Shown here: positions 25,301 through 36,791 of the stretch, in pieces
Layout: each line of letters begins with the position of its first letter
How positions within the stretch are numbered: the first letter of the stretch is position 1
From: Paramecium pentaurelia
Taxonomy: Eukaryota > Ciliophora > Oligohymenophorea > Peniculida > Parameciidae
DNA length: 64,000 nucleotides
Direction: 5' to 3'
Assembly (NCBI GenBank): GCA_905183005.1
Contig: CAJJDO010000008.1
Location: 684,927 to 748,926, forward strand
The notes under the pieces: model-generated
Databases searched by the model: none
The model's input: the letters and a program-made list of their open reading frames with translations, nothing else
Told to the model about the DNA's origin: nothing
Program-made: the position numbers and the translations under genes

Positions 25301-26842
25301 AGAATATTTGATTTTGTGTAAAATTGCTGCCTAGAGAATACAATAAATTAAAAACTTAATAAATTGGCAGATGGTCAATAACAACACTATTTATCAGACC
25401 AAGTTTTAATTGAGGATCTATGAAATTTCGTTTTTTTATTTTTCGTTATGGAGTTTCTTAATCATTAATCTTTGCTTTTACCATTTTTTTTTTAAAAAGA
25501 AATTTCAAGATTTAATATAATAACTTGAAAATTTTTACACAATTTCGATATAAAATTTTCATCTGATAAGTTCTTTATAATTTCATAAAATCATTATCAC
25601 TCATTTATGTTAATCAATTTCGTTTAATTTAATTAAAACTAGAAGTTTTCTGTGCCTTTTTTTGTAATTTTTTAAATTAATTTTATTCAGAGATACCTGC
25701 CATTATCAAAATATTTTTGTTGGAAAACATTATCTTATATTTTTAATAAAAAATAATTATATTTATAATGAGTTTGGAAAATACATCATATAGAAAAGAT
25801 GAAAATCTTCAAAATGCGACTATAATATTTAAATTTAGAAATGTAATGATCATGTGTTAATTCAAAATTGAAATAATTTCCTTTAGTTTATGATTTTAAC
25901 CAATTGATTACCCTTTTAATTGTTATTATGAAAAAATTGATATAATTACAAATATATTTTAGAATTGATGTTTAACAGATTAAAGAAATGATTGTTAAAT
26001 GAATTATATGAAATTTCCCAAAAAGGATAAAAATTATTACATAAAATTAAAATATCCTTATATAAGATGGCAATTCAACTTTTTTTTTAAAAATAATATT
26101 CCCAATTAATGTTTGCATTTTTATAAGAATAATTAATAAATAGTTCTAAAACTAAAAATATTATAATTAAATGAAAAAAAGGGTTCATTTCTATTTTTTA
26201 ATCATCTTGATCTGAAGTTAAAAAAAATTATTTCTAATTAGGATTAAAATATTACATCATTATTGGTAAATAATTAGTATATTTTATTCAAGTTAAATTA
26301 AGTATCAATTACTTTTTTGAATGATAATTTTTGATTTATATTCAATAACTGAAAATTTTTGATCTTCAATTTACAATTTTATTTTTATCTTCTTAAAAGC
26401 TATCATTTTATTATTATTTTTTATATTAGCTTAAAATATACTATTTTTTCTGAAATATAATAGATGATTTATAATTAATATTCACTAATTTAAATTAAAT
26501 TATAATTCTATTTTCAATAATTAAAGCATATCAAAATTTTATAGTTTATACAAATATATTTTTAAGTAAACATAACTAAAATAAGATATATAATTATTAA
26601 TATATAAATTGAACAATTCATTGTTGATAATAATCTAAGCAATATTTGTTCTATTTGCATTAAAAAAATAGAAATTTTGAAATTAAAAGACTTTAATATA
26701 TAAATATTAAGAAATTTAATAGGCAAATAGTTCATAAGATAGAATTTTATTAATCAGTTTAAGTAAATGAAAATTAATCGAAACTGAAAAATCAAATACT
26801 TTCTAATAAGAAAAATTGAAAAGTGAATTTAATAAAAATTAT
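22385..26842. other. Gene-poor AT-rich island (about 4.4 kb)
   Basis: I could not assemble any confident gene across this stretch. TGA recurs in all frames, and there are no recognisable domains or clean intron pairs. One open frame of 172 codons is listed separately. Elsewhere in this window gaps seldom exceed a few hundred bases. It may hold decayed genes, a regulatory or replication region, or retained germline-limited DNA; the sequence alone does not separate these. Confidence 0.5.
24006..24524 (+). CDS. Uncertain ORF in gene-poor island
   Basis: A single-exon frame of 172 aa from ATG 24006 to TGA 24522-24524. It contains FDNSLEYFKKHYLDYKLCQ and NYINLEGNVLL, which read more like protein than the surroundings, then becomes very Phe/Leu-rich. 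Since only TGA stops translation here, frames this long can occur by chance. No family recognised. Confidence 0.22.
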
Positions 26843-27476
26843 ATGATTTTAAAGAAAATTGTTTTTAATTTTGCCAAATAGAACTTTAGAATTGTCGAAG
26901 CTGAAAAATTACTCTTTGATAAAACAAACAAAAGTCTAATTTATAGAATGCATAATGGTGAAGTAAATATTAAACTTTAAATTAGAACTAATTATAATGG
27001 AGCTTAAGAGGATTGAGTTTTTTTACAGCATTAAATTGTATTCTAGCTTCATAGGAATACATTTAGCCAAGTAATTTTACAACTCTAAATTAGTTTTTGG
27101 AGGTTGGAATTGTGCCTCATATACTTTATGCACAGTAGTAGGTTTTGCAGGTTTAATTTTCTTAAAAATATTCTCAAAAAGAACTATTCATGAATTAAGA
27201 TTATTAAAAACAGGTGATTTTGTAGAAATTAAATATTTTAATGCCTTTTGGACTCCAAGATTATAAACAGTTCATGTTAGTGAATTTGCAAATCTCACAG
27301 AATCCTATTTTAGTTATCATAGAGTAGATTTAACAAGTGTTGGAAAGGTTTGGATAAATATAGAGAAGAATGAATTTGCAGAATAGTTTTAAGACTAAAG
27401 TGTTTTAATGTAAATATTATCTGGAGTTCCTATAAAATTGGATTAATCAAAACATATAAAGAAATAAATTATTTGA
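26843..27476 (+). CDS. TMEM223-like mitochondrial membrane protein
   Basis: A 195-aa protein with two 23-nt introns. An N-terminal basic, presumably targeting, segment (MILKKIVFNFAKQNF) is followed by LLFDKTNKSLIYRMHNGE. Two hydrophobic helices come next (SFFTALNCILAS and YTLCTVVGFAGLIFLKIF), then a soluble C-terminal domain with RTIHELRLLKTGDFVEIKYF. This two-helix plus beta-rich tail layout matches the TMEM70/TMEM186/TMEM223 family of inner-membrane proteins that help assemble respiratory complexes. TMEM223 is the closest match that I recall. Its stop codon is one base from the stop of the convergent TTC1-like gene. Confidence 0.7.
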
Positions 27477-27477
27477 G

Positions 27478-28128
27478 TCATTATTAAAATTATATATTAT
27501 ATGATCCATTTTCATTTTATTACATTTTAAAATTATCCAAACTTAATCCAAATTTATTTAATATTGTATTACCTAAATCTTTTAATCCTTTCAAAGCTTC
27601 ATTCTTTCTTTTTTCTTGTAATTCTTAAACTTTTTAATCTAATTAATTGTATTTTTTTATTATAGTATTATCTTTAGGTTATAATTCTTTTAATTTCTTA
27701 TAATCTAAAATTATTCTAGAACAATTACCTTCTAATGCTTCTTCTAACTTATCTGTTTTTTCATAACATTCAGCTCGATTCAATAAAGCTTTAATAAATT
27801 CAGGATTAAATTCAAGTGCTTTAGAGCAATGCTCTAAGGCACTTTCAAAATCCAATAGCTTCATTAAGCAAATAGCAATATTTGAATTTAAAATGCATAA
27901 CATATTTACATCTTCTAATGGGCAATAATCAATAGCTTCATTGTAAATATCAGCAGCTTCTTCATATTTTTATTGAGTAAATAATAAGCTTGCCTTATTC
28001 TTTAATTCTAAACATTTTTCTTTTTCTTTTTGAATTTATTCAAATTATTGCTAATTTTCTTAAGCTTCCTATTATTGATTATTAGAATTATCTGGATTTT
28101 CTTATTAATCTGTAGAAATATTGTCCAT
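27478..28128 (-). CDS. TTC1: TTC1-like tetratricopeptide repeat protein
   Basis: A 208-aa protein with one 24-nt intron near 27,730. A Gln/Asn-rich N-terminus precedes three TPR units: ASLLFTQQKYEEAADIYNEA, then ILNSNIAICLMKLLDFESAL, then ALLNRAECYEKTDKLEEALE. The C-terminus reads LKDLGNTILNKFGLSLDNF and ends near GSYNIQF, which is the conserved tail of TTC1 (tetratricopeptide repeat protein 1). That family acts as an adaptor for chaperones (Hsp70/Hsp90) and G-alpha proteins. Length is smaller than in humans (292 aa), mainly through a shorter N-terminus. Confidence 0.88.
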
Positions 28129-28221
28129 TTTTAGATTATATTTATTAATAATTATTGATTAATAAAAGATTAGAAGATAATTTATCAATATATTTAATTT
28201 TTATTTAAAAAATATAATATC

Positions 28222-29812
28222 TCAATTCATAATACTAAATCTATCCATCATTTCAATAAATTCATTATAATCAATCTATTATATGAATATAATTAAATAT
28301 ACCTCTCCATCTCCATTTTTATCTGCCTCCTTAATCATATCATCCCAATATTTTTCATCAATTATTTTATCAGACTCTAAATTATAACTAAATTAAATAC
28401 TTCCAAGCACTTATTGTAACTCTTTTTTGTCTATCTTGCCACTTCCATCCAAATCTAACATTTTAAAAGCTTAATAAAGTTTTTCTTCCTTCATATATAA
28501 CTATTTCTCCATAGTTGCAGCTAAGAATTCTTTTGTAATAGAAATTGATTATTACCAGTGTAATTAATGTTACCATTTCCATCAGTATCAATACTTTTAA
28601 TGACATTGGCTAATTCTTTTGATTAATCATCACTCATTCCTATTAATCCTTCTCTAATTTCTTCTATTGTTAAAACTCCATCTCCATTTTTATCCAATTA
28701 TTTAAATAATCTAAATTAATCAATTTCTTACTTTCCTAAATGACTTATTTCTTATTCATTTAATTAAGATGCAATAAATGTGAGGGCAACCTTTTTTAAT
28801 TTATTACTGCCTACAAAATTCTTTAATGCCCCATAATTCAACTTGAGTTCTTTATTTGGTTTATTCTTTTCCTTCATCCATTTATGCTATAAAACTTGTT
28901 AAGCTTTATATCTTTTATCTGGAGAAGTGATCATATTTGAAATTAAATCTTTCGCAGAATCACTAACAAATTTAAATTCAGGTATATCTGTAGAGTATTT
29001 GCCTTTTTAAACAGCTTCCAAGATTTCTGGGTCAGTGTCTCCATAAAAGGGAGGAACACCGGAAAGTAAAATATATAATATTACTCCTGCTGACCAAATA
29101 TCACATAATTCATCATAATTTCCTTTCAATACTTCAGGAGAAATATAATAAGGTGTCCCTGCTTTAGTTTTCATCGAAACCTTTTATGTACCAGGTTTTT
29201 AAGGTCCTTCTTCAAATAGAATGCTTAATCCAAAATCAATTACTTTAAGAGGAGAATCTTCTGCTTTAGTTAAAAACAAAAAGTTTTCTGGTTTCAAATC
29301 TCTATGACAAATTCCATTGGAATGACAATAATTCAATGCCTAAATTTAAGTATAAAAATACTTGCATAATCTAAAGAAATATAATATGTGCCTCAGCTTC
29401 ATTAAAATATCCTTTATCCATGATTCTATCAAATAATTCTCCTCCTTCACATAATCTATAGAAAATTAATTGCAAATTTACTCCATGACTAAATATACAT
29501 TTCTTTAATCTTCAAATGTTTCATATAATTTAATAATGTTTGGATGATCTAAAGCTCTAAGTATATCAATTTCTCTCTTAAATCTTTCTGGGTTTTTGAC
29601 TTTAGACTTAGGAATTACTTTAACAGCACGTTATTATTTAGTGCCTTTTAATGCAGCTTTGACAACACTTCCATATGTTCCAGAACCAATTACCTAAACG
29701 TTATCAAAAATTACAATACTTTTTTGAGATTTATATCATAAAATTATTCTATCTTTCCTTCACAAGACTTAATGAACCATTATTTCTTTAGGAATATGTC
29801 TTCTTAATTCAT
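28222..29812 (-). CDS. Calcium-dependent protein kinase (CDPK)
   Basis: 487 aa in six exons (introns 26, 26, 22, 26 and 27 nt). The kinase domain carries VIGSGTYGSVVKA, RAVKVIPKSK, CHRDLKPENFLFL, VIDFGLS and GTPYYISPEVLKG. A junction helix precedes four EF-hands: DKNGDGVLTIEE, DTDGNGNINY, DLDGSGKIDKKE and DKNGDGEIDYNE. All four have acidic calcium ligands. CDPKs are direct calcium-activated kinases of plants, apicomplexans and ciliates. I chose ATG 29810-29812 because an upstream ATG at 29844-29846 is in a different frame and closes early. No N-terminal Gly-Cys acylation motif is present. Confidence 0.95.
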
Positions 29813-30243
29813 TTATTAATTAAAAAATTTATTTATATCTTGCCATAATTATTTGTTTAATGCAAATCTTTATATTTCTTTATCTTATTAACATTCGCGA
29901 ACAAACTAATTGCTGTATCAATGAATTAAACCATACAATGACTACAATTTATAATATTATCATTGATATAATTATTGTTATATATTAAAAACTTAAAATC
30001 AAATCATTATAATTTAATACTAAGGAAATAATTAATTAAAACTGTTGAAATTTAATACTCATAATTTGATCACATTCTTATTAATATTGAATACTAATAA
30101 AAACAAATAGAAATTAAATTACATATAAAAATCATTTTCATCTTTTGTATGTTTTTATATCAATAGTTTAGATAGAATTTTGTGAAATCTAATAATTTAA
30201 TTAGAATAATAAATCATTATTTATAATTTTTAATGGAAACATA
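29813..30243. other. Intergenic spacer
   Basis: About 430 bases between two minus-strand genes. Apart from an out-of-frame ATG (29844-29846) upstream of the CDPK, I see no coding or repeat structure. Confidence 0.5.
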
Positions 30244-31479
30244 TCAATGTAGTAAATGTTTTCTGACTCTTTCTTCATATTCTTCAACTATTCTATTATG
30301 ATATCTCTCATAGTAGAGAACAGCATACCAAATTTTTAAATTTTCAAAAACTTACTCTTTATGGATGAAATCATTGTAGTCTCTTTTAAATTATTTTTTA
30401 GAACTAAATGATTATTAAATAATTAAATTACTATTCAAAATCTTATTCAGGATTCTCTTTTTGCATTACTAATGCTGGAATACCTCTTTCTCTTGCAAAT
30501 TACCTTATACTTTCAAATTTATTATCTCCAAATCCATTTAATCTAAATGCTTTGTCTTGTCTTTCCAACTTTATTATTATTAATTGATTTATACTTTTCT
30601 GAGATGAGATTTGATTTACATTAAAAGCAAAGCCTTTTTTAAATCTTCAAGTGGAAAGGGAAGTAATGAATTCCAATTTTTTAGAACACTTTTTAAAGGT
30701 CTTCTTTCTGGATTTCTAGTTAACCAATAAAAAAGATTAGTGAAATAAACAGGGAGATTAACAAAAAGTTTAGTGAGTTTCATTATAGTATAGGTTCCTC
30801 TAAAAAACTCCATTCCTAAAAATTTACTTAACTAAACATTCAATAAATTTAATTTACATGCACCAACTGTTCTGAATTAAAGTCTAAGTAATCTAATTTT
30901 GTCATGAATAGATGTGAGTGTTTTAAAACAAGTTCTTATAAACCCTTAGCATTATAATCTTAATTGTTTCTTATATTTTCAATAGAAGGAATGCGTTGTT
31001 TCATCAATTAAAATAGATATCTATATGAATTCATTTATTTTCTATCTCTTGTTATATATCTCTTTGCCAATTGATCATCAAATAAATAGGTAGTAGGAAA
31101 TGCATTAGGAAATAAATACAAGTAAGGAGGTAGAAGCAACTCTGCTCCTGGGACTATGAGAAAGAATGAGAAAGGAATGAATTTTAATAAATCTTTTCTA
31201 ATTCGTGTAATTTCAGAAAGCATAAAAGCAGTTTTCTTTCTTGTAAAAGTGTATTTACACATTATTTTAGCATCTACACATTAATCCCAAGTACCCTAAC
31301 ATAAAAGTTTAAACTAATACTTAATAAAGGATTTCCCAAAATTCATAAAGAAATTTGGTAACTTTGCCTTTTCCCTCAACTTTCTTTTGAAACTTGTCAT
31401 GATTCAATACTCCAAAACTGGGTATTTGAGACCTGAAAGTTTTAGAAAGTAATGGATTTTTCAAATTTCTAAAGATCAT
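30244..31479 (-). CDS. LETM1-domain mitochondrial inner-membrane protein
   Basis: 376 aa, five exons (introns 25, 26, 26 and 28 nt). The N-terminus MIFRNLKNPLLSKTFRSQ has the basic, Ser-containing pattern of a mitochondrial presequence. The core reads ITRIRKDLLKFIPFSFFLIV then PGAELLLPPYLYLFPNAFPT, matching the proline-bearing membrane helix of LETM1. It is followed by a soluble region with LSKFLG and RQFARERGIPAL. LETM1 proteins govern mitochondrial K+/H+ (and Ca2+) exchange and bind the mitoribosome. Two of the introns used here end in AAG or TTTAG with long alternatives, so small boundary shifts are possible. Diverges from the next gene by 50 bp. Confidence 0.86.
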
Positions 31480-31529
31480 TTATTTTATTTGTGTTATTTA
31501 ATCATCACTTTTATATTATTATAAATTTA

Positions 31530-32364
31530 ATGTAAATTCGTTAAGAGTAAGAATATATAATCATTTAAGACCAGATCTTGATTGCGAATCAATTAAAAAT
31601 GCCCTTAGAAACATAAACTAAAGACTCAACAATCTTTAAAAAATAATACCACCTGATATCATTGTAGAAAAGGATCCAAAAATACCTAAATTGAATTTAA
31701 AAAAAATAGGAATAATTTAAGAAGAAAATAAATAAATACATTAAAAAGTGATTACTAATTTTGGAACTAACAATTAGAACATAATAGAATAATAAAATAA
31801 AGTTCCATTTAAAATGAGAAGTTAATCATTTAATCATCATATTGAATCAACATCATTTGACATTAATTTTAAGGAATTTCTTCCTTAAAATATATACAAT
31901 ACTAATGTTTAAATTGAGAAAACTCAACATTATAATGAATTTGATATTTAAAAAAGAAGTTAAGAAATACTCAATAAATCAAACAATAATAATAAAGAAA
32001 ATCTTAAAATATAATGCCTTAATCTTTTACCACCAACTAAAATGACTTAGCCTAAAATATAATAAATTACTTAGTATAACTAATCAAAGATAAATACAAC
32101 TCCAGTAAAAATCATATCTAAGAAATCCCAGCCTAATTCACAAATTAATCATTTTCAAAATTAACATCCTTTCATTTATCAATAGTTATATGTACAGTAA
32201 CCCAATTAATAATATGTGAAGTATTAAATTAATAAGATAATAGAGTAATATAAAATTATGAATCTTCCAATGGCCCAATTATATAATATAGATATTCTCA
32301 ACATAATAATTCTAGATCTTCATCATTTCATAACTTAGAGAACTATTAAATTGAAAAAATATGA
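31530..32364 (+). CDS. Gln/Asn-rich protein of unknown function
   Basis: 262 aa with two 23-nt introns, one after six codons (MQIRQE) and one near the 3' end. The N-terminal part (CESIKNALRNINQRLNNLQK) looks helical. The rest is low-complexity, full of Gln, Asn, Lys and Ser, and ends with NSRSSSFHNLENYQ. I recognise no domain. It converges on another small unknown gene, with stops 25 bp apart. Confidence 0.7.
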
Positions 32365-32389
32365 AATTATTAAAATTAATAAATCACTA

Positions 32390-33010
32390 TCATTTTATTT
32401 CAGAAGTGTTCCATGGTTCAATATCATCAAAATTATCATCATAAGTCTGAATTCTATCACTTCTTATAATTTAAACTTCATTTGATGTTCTAACTATATT
32501 GATCTTATCTAATTTTTTTATTGATATTTATTTCATTTATTCTTAAAGTTTTTGAGGTGAATTAAATTAGGATTTATTTTGTTGGTGTACTTTTTATGGT
32601 ATTTTAAATTCGGATTTATTTTAATGATGATGTTTCTATTGATTTTTTATTGTATCCTTTATTTGCCGATAAGTGTTAATTTTCTGGCCATTAATATTAT
32701 GCATAGTGAATGATGGCTACTATTTTTATTTGGCTTAAATTTCAATTTTATTTTCTAGTAATGTTTATAGATAAGTCTAATAAGCAGTTGGTTTAGGAGT
32801 TGGAAACTTTTTAAAATGATCAAAAAATGATGCTTAAGTAGTTTAAATAAATTTCCTTGGCGAATGATAAGTATACTTATATTATTTTAATATTGGAGGA
32901 GTTTCAGTTTTCAATCTTTAAGAATATTAGGGTTATTCATAATTTTTAATAATTCGCTTGTTGTATTGATAGCAATAATTATTTCTTAATTAAAGGAACT
33001 TATCATTCAT
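32390..33010 (-). CDS. Basic low-complexity protein of unknown function
   Basis: A single-exon gene of 206 aa, start ATG 33008-33010, stop 32390-32392. The protein is rich in Gln, Lys, Asn and Tyr, with motifs such as YTYHSPRKF and KKFPTPKPTAYQTY. The acidic end reads YDDNFDDIEPWNTSE. No family recognised. Its start is 16 bp from a divergent decayed gene. Confidence 0.75.
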
Positions 33011-33026
33011 TTTAAAAAATAAATGT

Positions 33027-33544
33027 ATGCAAAAATCAGTTCAATTAGTACTAGATACTTAATTTATATAGTAGTTTTATGTATTCATATCAATATCATA
33101 AAATTGTTGGGAATTTTTAATAGAGTATAAATCTGAAAATGAGATTCCCAAAAGATTATGAGTCATTATGAAACAAGTTTATTCACTTTATGAATTAAAT
33201 AATGGATACAATCATATAAGAATACATTTAAGCAGAAATAGAACTGGATGCAAAAGAAATAAAAATTGAATTCTTTATTCTTTTGATGATATCTCCCAAT
33301 CAGTCTTTGAGATTTAAGAGAATATTTAATAAATAATTATTAGATTCATTTGATAGAGTAAGATAACAATAAGAAGAATATTATTATCTTATTAGAGATT
33401 GATATGAAATGAAGTTCCTAAAAAGATTTTGATAAACTTTAAAGATTTCTTAAGAATTTTTGAGGATATAAAAATAAAATAGAAAAGGCAAAGAATGAGT
33501 ATGAGAAATAGTAGTTAGAATTGGAATTATAATAGTAAAAATGA
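33027..33544 (+). pseudogene. Decayed coding gene with stops and frame changes
   Basis: Three neighbouring pieces read like one protein but in conflicting frames: an N-terminal part with SVQLVLDTQFIQQFYVF; a middle with QEYIQAEIELDAKEIKIEFF; and a coiled C-terminal part with NKIEKAKNEYEKQQLELELQ. At least three TGA codons interrupt the best frames (for example around 33,165 and 33,410-33,470), and no GT-AG intron of suitable length removes them. This is either a pseudogene or a locus with several sequencing errors. Function unknown. Confidence 0.5.
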
Positions 33545-33586
33545 AAATTGAGTTATTGATTATATTTTGATTATTATTATTAACAG

Positions 33587-34870
33587 ATGGCAGTAAATGA
33601 TGAAAGATATGTGTTCATAGTTGAATGGTTTGACACTAGTGCATCTTTAATAAGGAGTTATAACCTCATATACTTTATGTCAGATAAGACTATCGAAATG
33701 GTATAATTTTAATTAAGGAATCTAGTTTGATTTGAAAAATAAAAGAATATTCTTGAAAAGATGTGAATACCCATCAATATAATTGAAAGATTTATATGTT
33801 GGATCAATTGTAACAGTTTATTCAAGATAATTAAAAATAGTGGATTATGCAGATGTATTTACTAGATCTAAATTTGAAGTATAAAGAGGAAAGTAAATAA
33901 ATTATATAAATGTTAGAACATTTGGTATGATTAAACCAGATGCATATACACATATTGGTAAGATAATCACTGCAGTTGAAAGAAACGGTTTCGTAATTGG
34001 TAATTTGAAAATGACAAGAATGACAATTGCAGATGCACAGCAATTCTATGCAGAACATAGAGTAAATAATAAATAAATTTGAATAGGGAAAACCTTTTTT
34101 TGATGAACTTACATAATTTATCTGCAGTGATTTTATTGTTGGTTTGGAATTGATAGCCGATAATAGTGTTAAAAAATGGAGAGATTTGATTGGACCAACT
34201 AAATGTTAAGTTGCTAGAGTTGAAGCACCAAATTCAATGAGAGCTTTGTATGGTACAGAAGGAGTAAGAAATGCTTGTCATGGTAGTGATGCTCGTAAGT
34301 TATTAATTTTATAATTATATAGCTGGATCAGCATAAAGAGAATTAGATTTCTTTTTCTCTGATAAATCTAATCTAAAATCAACTGCTGTATTTAATAATT
34401 GTACTTGTGCCATTATAAAACCACATATTGTATTAGAAGGAAGAGCTGGATAAATTATTGATATTATATTAAGTGAAGGCTTTGAAATATCAGCAATGCA
34501 AATGTTCTATTTAGATAGAGCTACTAGTGAAGAATTCTTTGAAGTCTATAAAGTATAAATAACATATTCAAATATTTAGGGTGTTTTACCTGAATTTTAA
34601 GCTATGTCAGAACATTTAACATCTGGACCTTGTATAGCTATGGAAATTAGATAAGAAAATGCTGTAAACATTAATTTTAATTATTAGGTCAAAGCTTTTA
34701 GAGATTTATGTGGACCACATGATCCAGAAATAGCTAAAACTTTAAGACCTTAAACAATCAGAGCTAAATTTGGAATTGATAGAGTTAAGAATGCTATACA
34801 TTGTACTGATCTTCCAGAAGATGGCATACTAGAGGTGGAATATTTCTTTAATATTTTACAATAAAAATGA
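33587..34870 (+). CDS. NME7: Nucleoside diphosphate kinase 7 (NME7) homologue
   Basis: 376 aa in seven exons, the same length as the human protein. An N-terminal DM10 domain starts at DERYVFIVEWFD. A first NDP-kinase domain runs from GMIKPDAYTHIGKII to NACHGSDA, and a second from CAIIKPHIVLEGRAGQII to NAIHCTDLPEDG. Both retain the histidine that is phosphorylated in active enzymes. NME7 binds the gamma-tubulin ring complex and is a microtubule inner protein of cilia. The six introns (24-28 nt) give an exact reading frame; one 24-nt intron lacks a stop and could be retained without breaking translation. Confidence 0.94.
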
Positions 34871-34999
34871 AATCATATGGATATTAATAAATCATTTATA
34901 ATTGATTATTTACAAATCATATTTATATGTATCTTATTTCTAAGAAAATTTAATTTTTAAGGGCAATTTTAATTTATATTTATATTATATCATCAGTTT

Positions 35000-35348
35000 T
35001 CATTTTTTTAATTTATTTACACATTCATCAATTTCAGCAATATATTGTTTAACTTTCTCCCAATTATCGAGTTGCAATGTTATTCCTTTCTTAGTTGGTA
35101 AGGACTACCCATCCTTATTAAAATACTCTCTTATACTTATCATCACATTGCCTTTGAACTTAGAAACAGATAGTTTTTTTAAAGAAGTTAACTTAAAATT
35201 TAGTAAAAAAAATCAGTATTACTTCAAAAAAATACTGCCCATCTTCAAAAGTGTAGTTACTCTATTTGTTCTTTTAAACTTATAACTATTTCACACTAGA
35301 AGATTATTTAACATAATTGTTTTCTTCAGATGATGAACGATCTCTCAT
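35000..35348 (-). CDS. SUB1: Transcriptional coactivator PC4/SUB1 homologue
   Basis: 105 aa with one 31-nt intron (GTAATACTG...AAG). A short basic, Ser/Gln-rich N-terminus leads into the PC4 fold: FELTSLKKLSVSKFKGNV then MISIREYF and KKGITLQLDNWEKVKQYI. Human PC4 has VSVRDFKGKVLIDIREYW and KGISLNPEQWSQLK at the same positions. The protein binds single-stranded DNA and acts in transcription and DNA repair in the nucleus. Its start lies only 29 bp from the divergent MORN-protein gene. Confidence 0.92.
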
Positions 35349-35377
35349 CTATTTCATTAATTAAGATTTTAAATATA

Positions 35378-36546
35378 ATGTATTATCCTTAGTCCTTTTA
35401 TCCTTAAGTATATCCATAATATAGGTATTAACCCTATGGTGTACGTCCATAAGTACCATAGTAATGGAGACCACCTATTTATAATGCTCCATAATATCCA
35501 TATCCAGGATTAAGAATACCCCCGCCAACTTATCCATACAATCCATACACTTCATCTATCATACCACCTACATACTAGCCACAACCAATGTTAAGCTAAA
35601 TTATGGCTTCCCCTTAACGATAATTCTAATCACCAGATCGTTTGAAAGGAGCATAGTCCCCATCCAGAAATATGTTGATGCAATCTCAACAAGTCCCTAA
35701 ATCACCTGCTCCTTAGTTGCAATCCCCAAATAGATAATATCTTACATACGAATAAGTATAAGAACGTATACGCAATGCCTAAATGTAGCAACCTTAAGCA
35801 CCTTAAAATCAAAAATAATGTTTATTGTATATCAATTACATTAGATACACCATAACCTTAGCCAAATTAATAAAAATAACAACCAGCAGCTTCTAAATAA
35901 AAATAATAGCCAACCTAACCACCTAAAAAAGAAGATGATTTAGATAAGAGATATTAAAATGCTCTCAAAAGCACAGAAGAAATCATCAAAAAGTATCAAG
36001 CAGATGATTCCGGTAGTAAAGGTCGTTAAACTAATTAAGAAAATCAAGAAGCAGAGGATGGCGAACTCTAAGGTAAAATTTAAATATATTTTTAGAGTTG
36101 GCATTGTAATATGAAGATGGCTTTATTTATAGAGGATAAGGTTATCCACCATAGACTAGAAGTGGATTTGGTATTTTAACAGATTCTGAAGGACAATAAA
36201 TATATGCTGGATATTGGAAAGAAAACTTATATGATGGATAAGGAAGATTGACAAATCTTCAAACAGAGGAAATAACAGAACCAATTGATTGGAATAATAT
36301 GACAACTATTGGTAATGGATGGGCATCTTATGAAGGTAAAAATGTATTTAATATTCTATAGGAAACTTTTACCAAGGGAAGATGCATGGATAAGGAACAT
36401 TGATTTTAACAAATAAAGAATAATATTTTGGAGAATTTGAAGATGGAATGATACATGGTGAAGGTGAATTCACAAATCTTGATGGATAAGTCATCAAAGG
36501 TAAATGGGACTAGGGATACTTAATTTAATTATCTGAATAAGATTGA
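35378..36546 (+). CDS. MORN-repeat protein with Pro/Gln/Tyr-rich N-terminus
   Basis: 364 aa with three introns (25, 23 and 26 nt). The first ~190 residues are repetitive Pro-Tyr-Gln sequence (for example QYPYPGLRIPPPTYPYNPY) with no stable fold expected. A charged linker follows, then about five MORN-like units: YRGQGY, YAGYWKENLYDGQGRL, YEGNFYQGKMHGQGTL, YFGEFEDGMIHGEGEF and IKGKWDQGYL. MORN repeats often link proteins to membranes or to cytoskeletal structures such as basal bodies. No catalytic domain is attached. The N-terminal bias could mediate cortical or phase-separated assembly, which is inference. Confidence 0.85.
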
Positions 36547-36791
36547 ATCATTAAAATAAATTTTACATATATATAAATTCATTACATCAAGCTCTCTTTT
36601 TTATTCATAAATAAAATAGAAATATTTATTAATTCTAAAGATAAAGTGTTTTCAATATCATATTTAAATATAATTATATAATATCTACAATTTCTTATCC
36701 TCTAAATTCTTAATTTTTACAATAATCAATACAATTATCATTTTTATATGAATAAATTTTAAGGCTTTATACATTAATTATTTTAATTATT
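36547..36791. other. Intergenic spacer
   Basis: About 245 AT-rich bases between two plus-strand genes; nothing recognised. Confidence 0.5.

Noticed and set aside
29812..29846. Upstream ATG (29844-29846) as the CDPK start
   Set aside because: That frame closes after about 25 codons; the ATG at 29810-29812 leads directly into the kinase domain.
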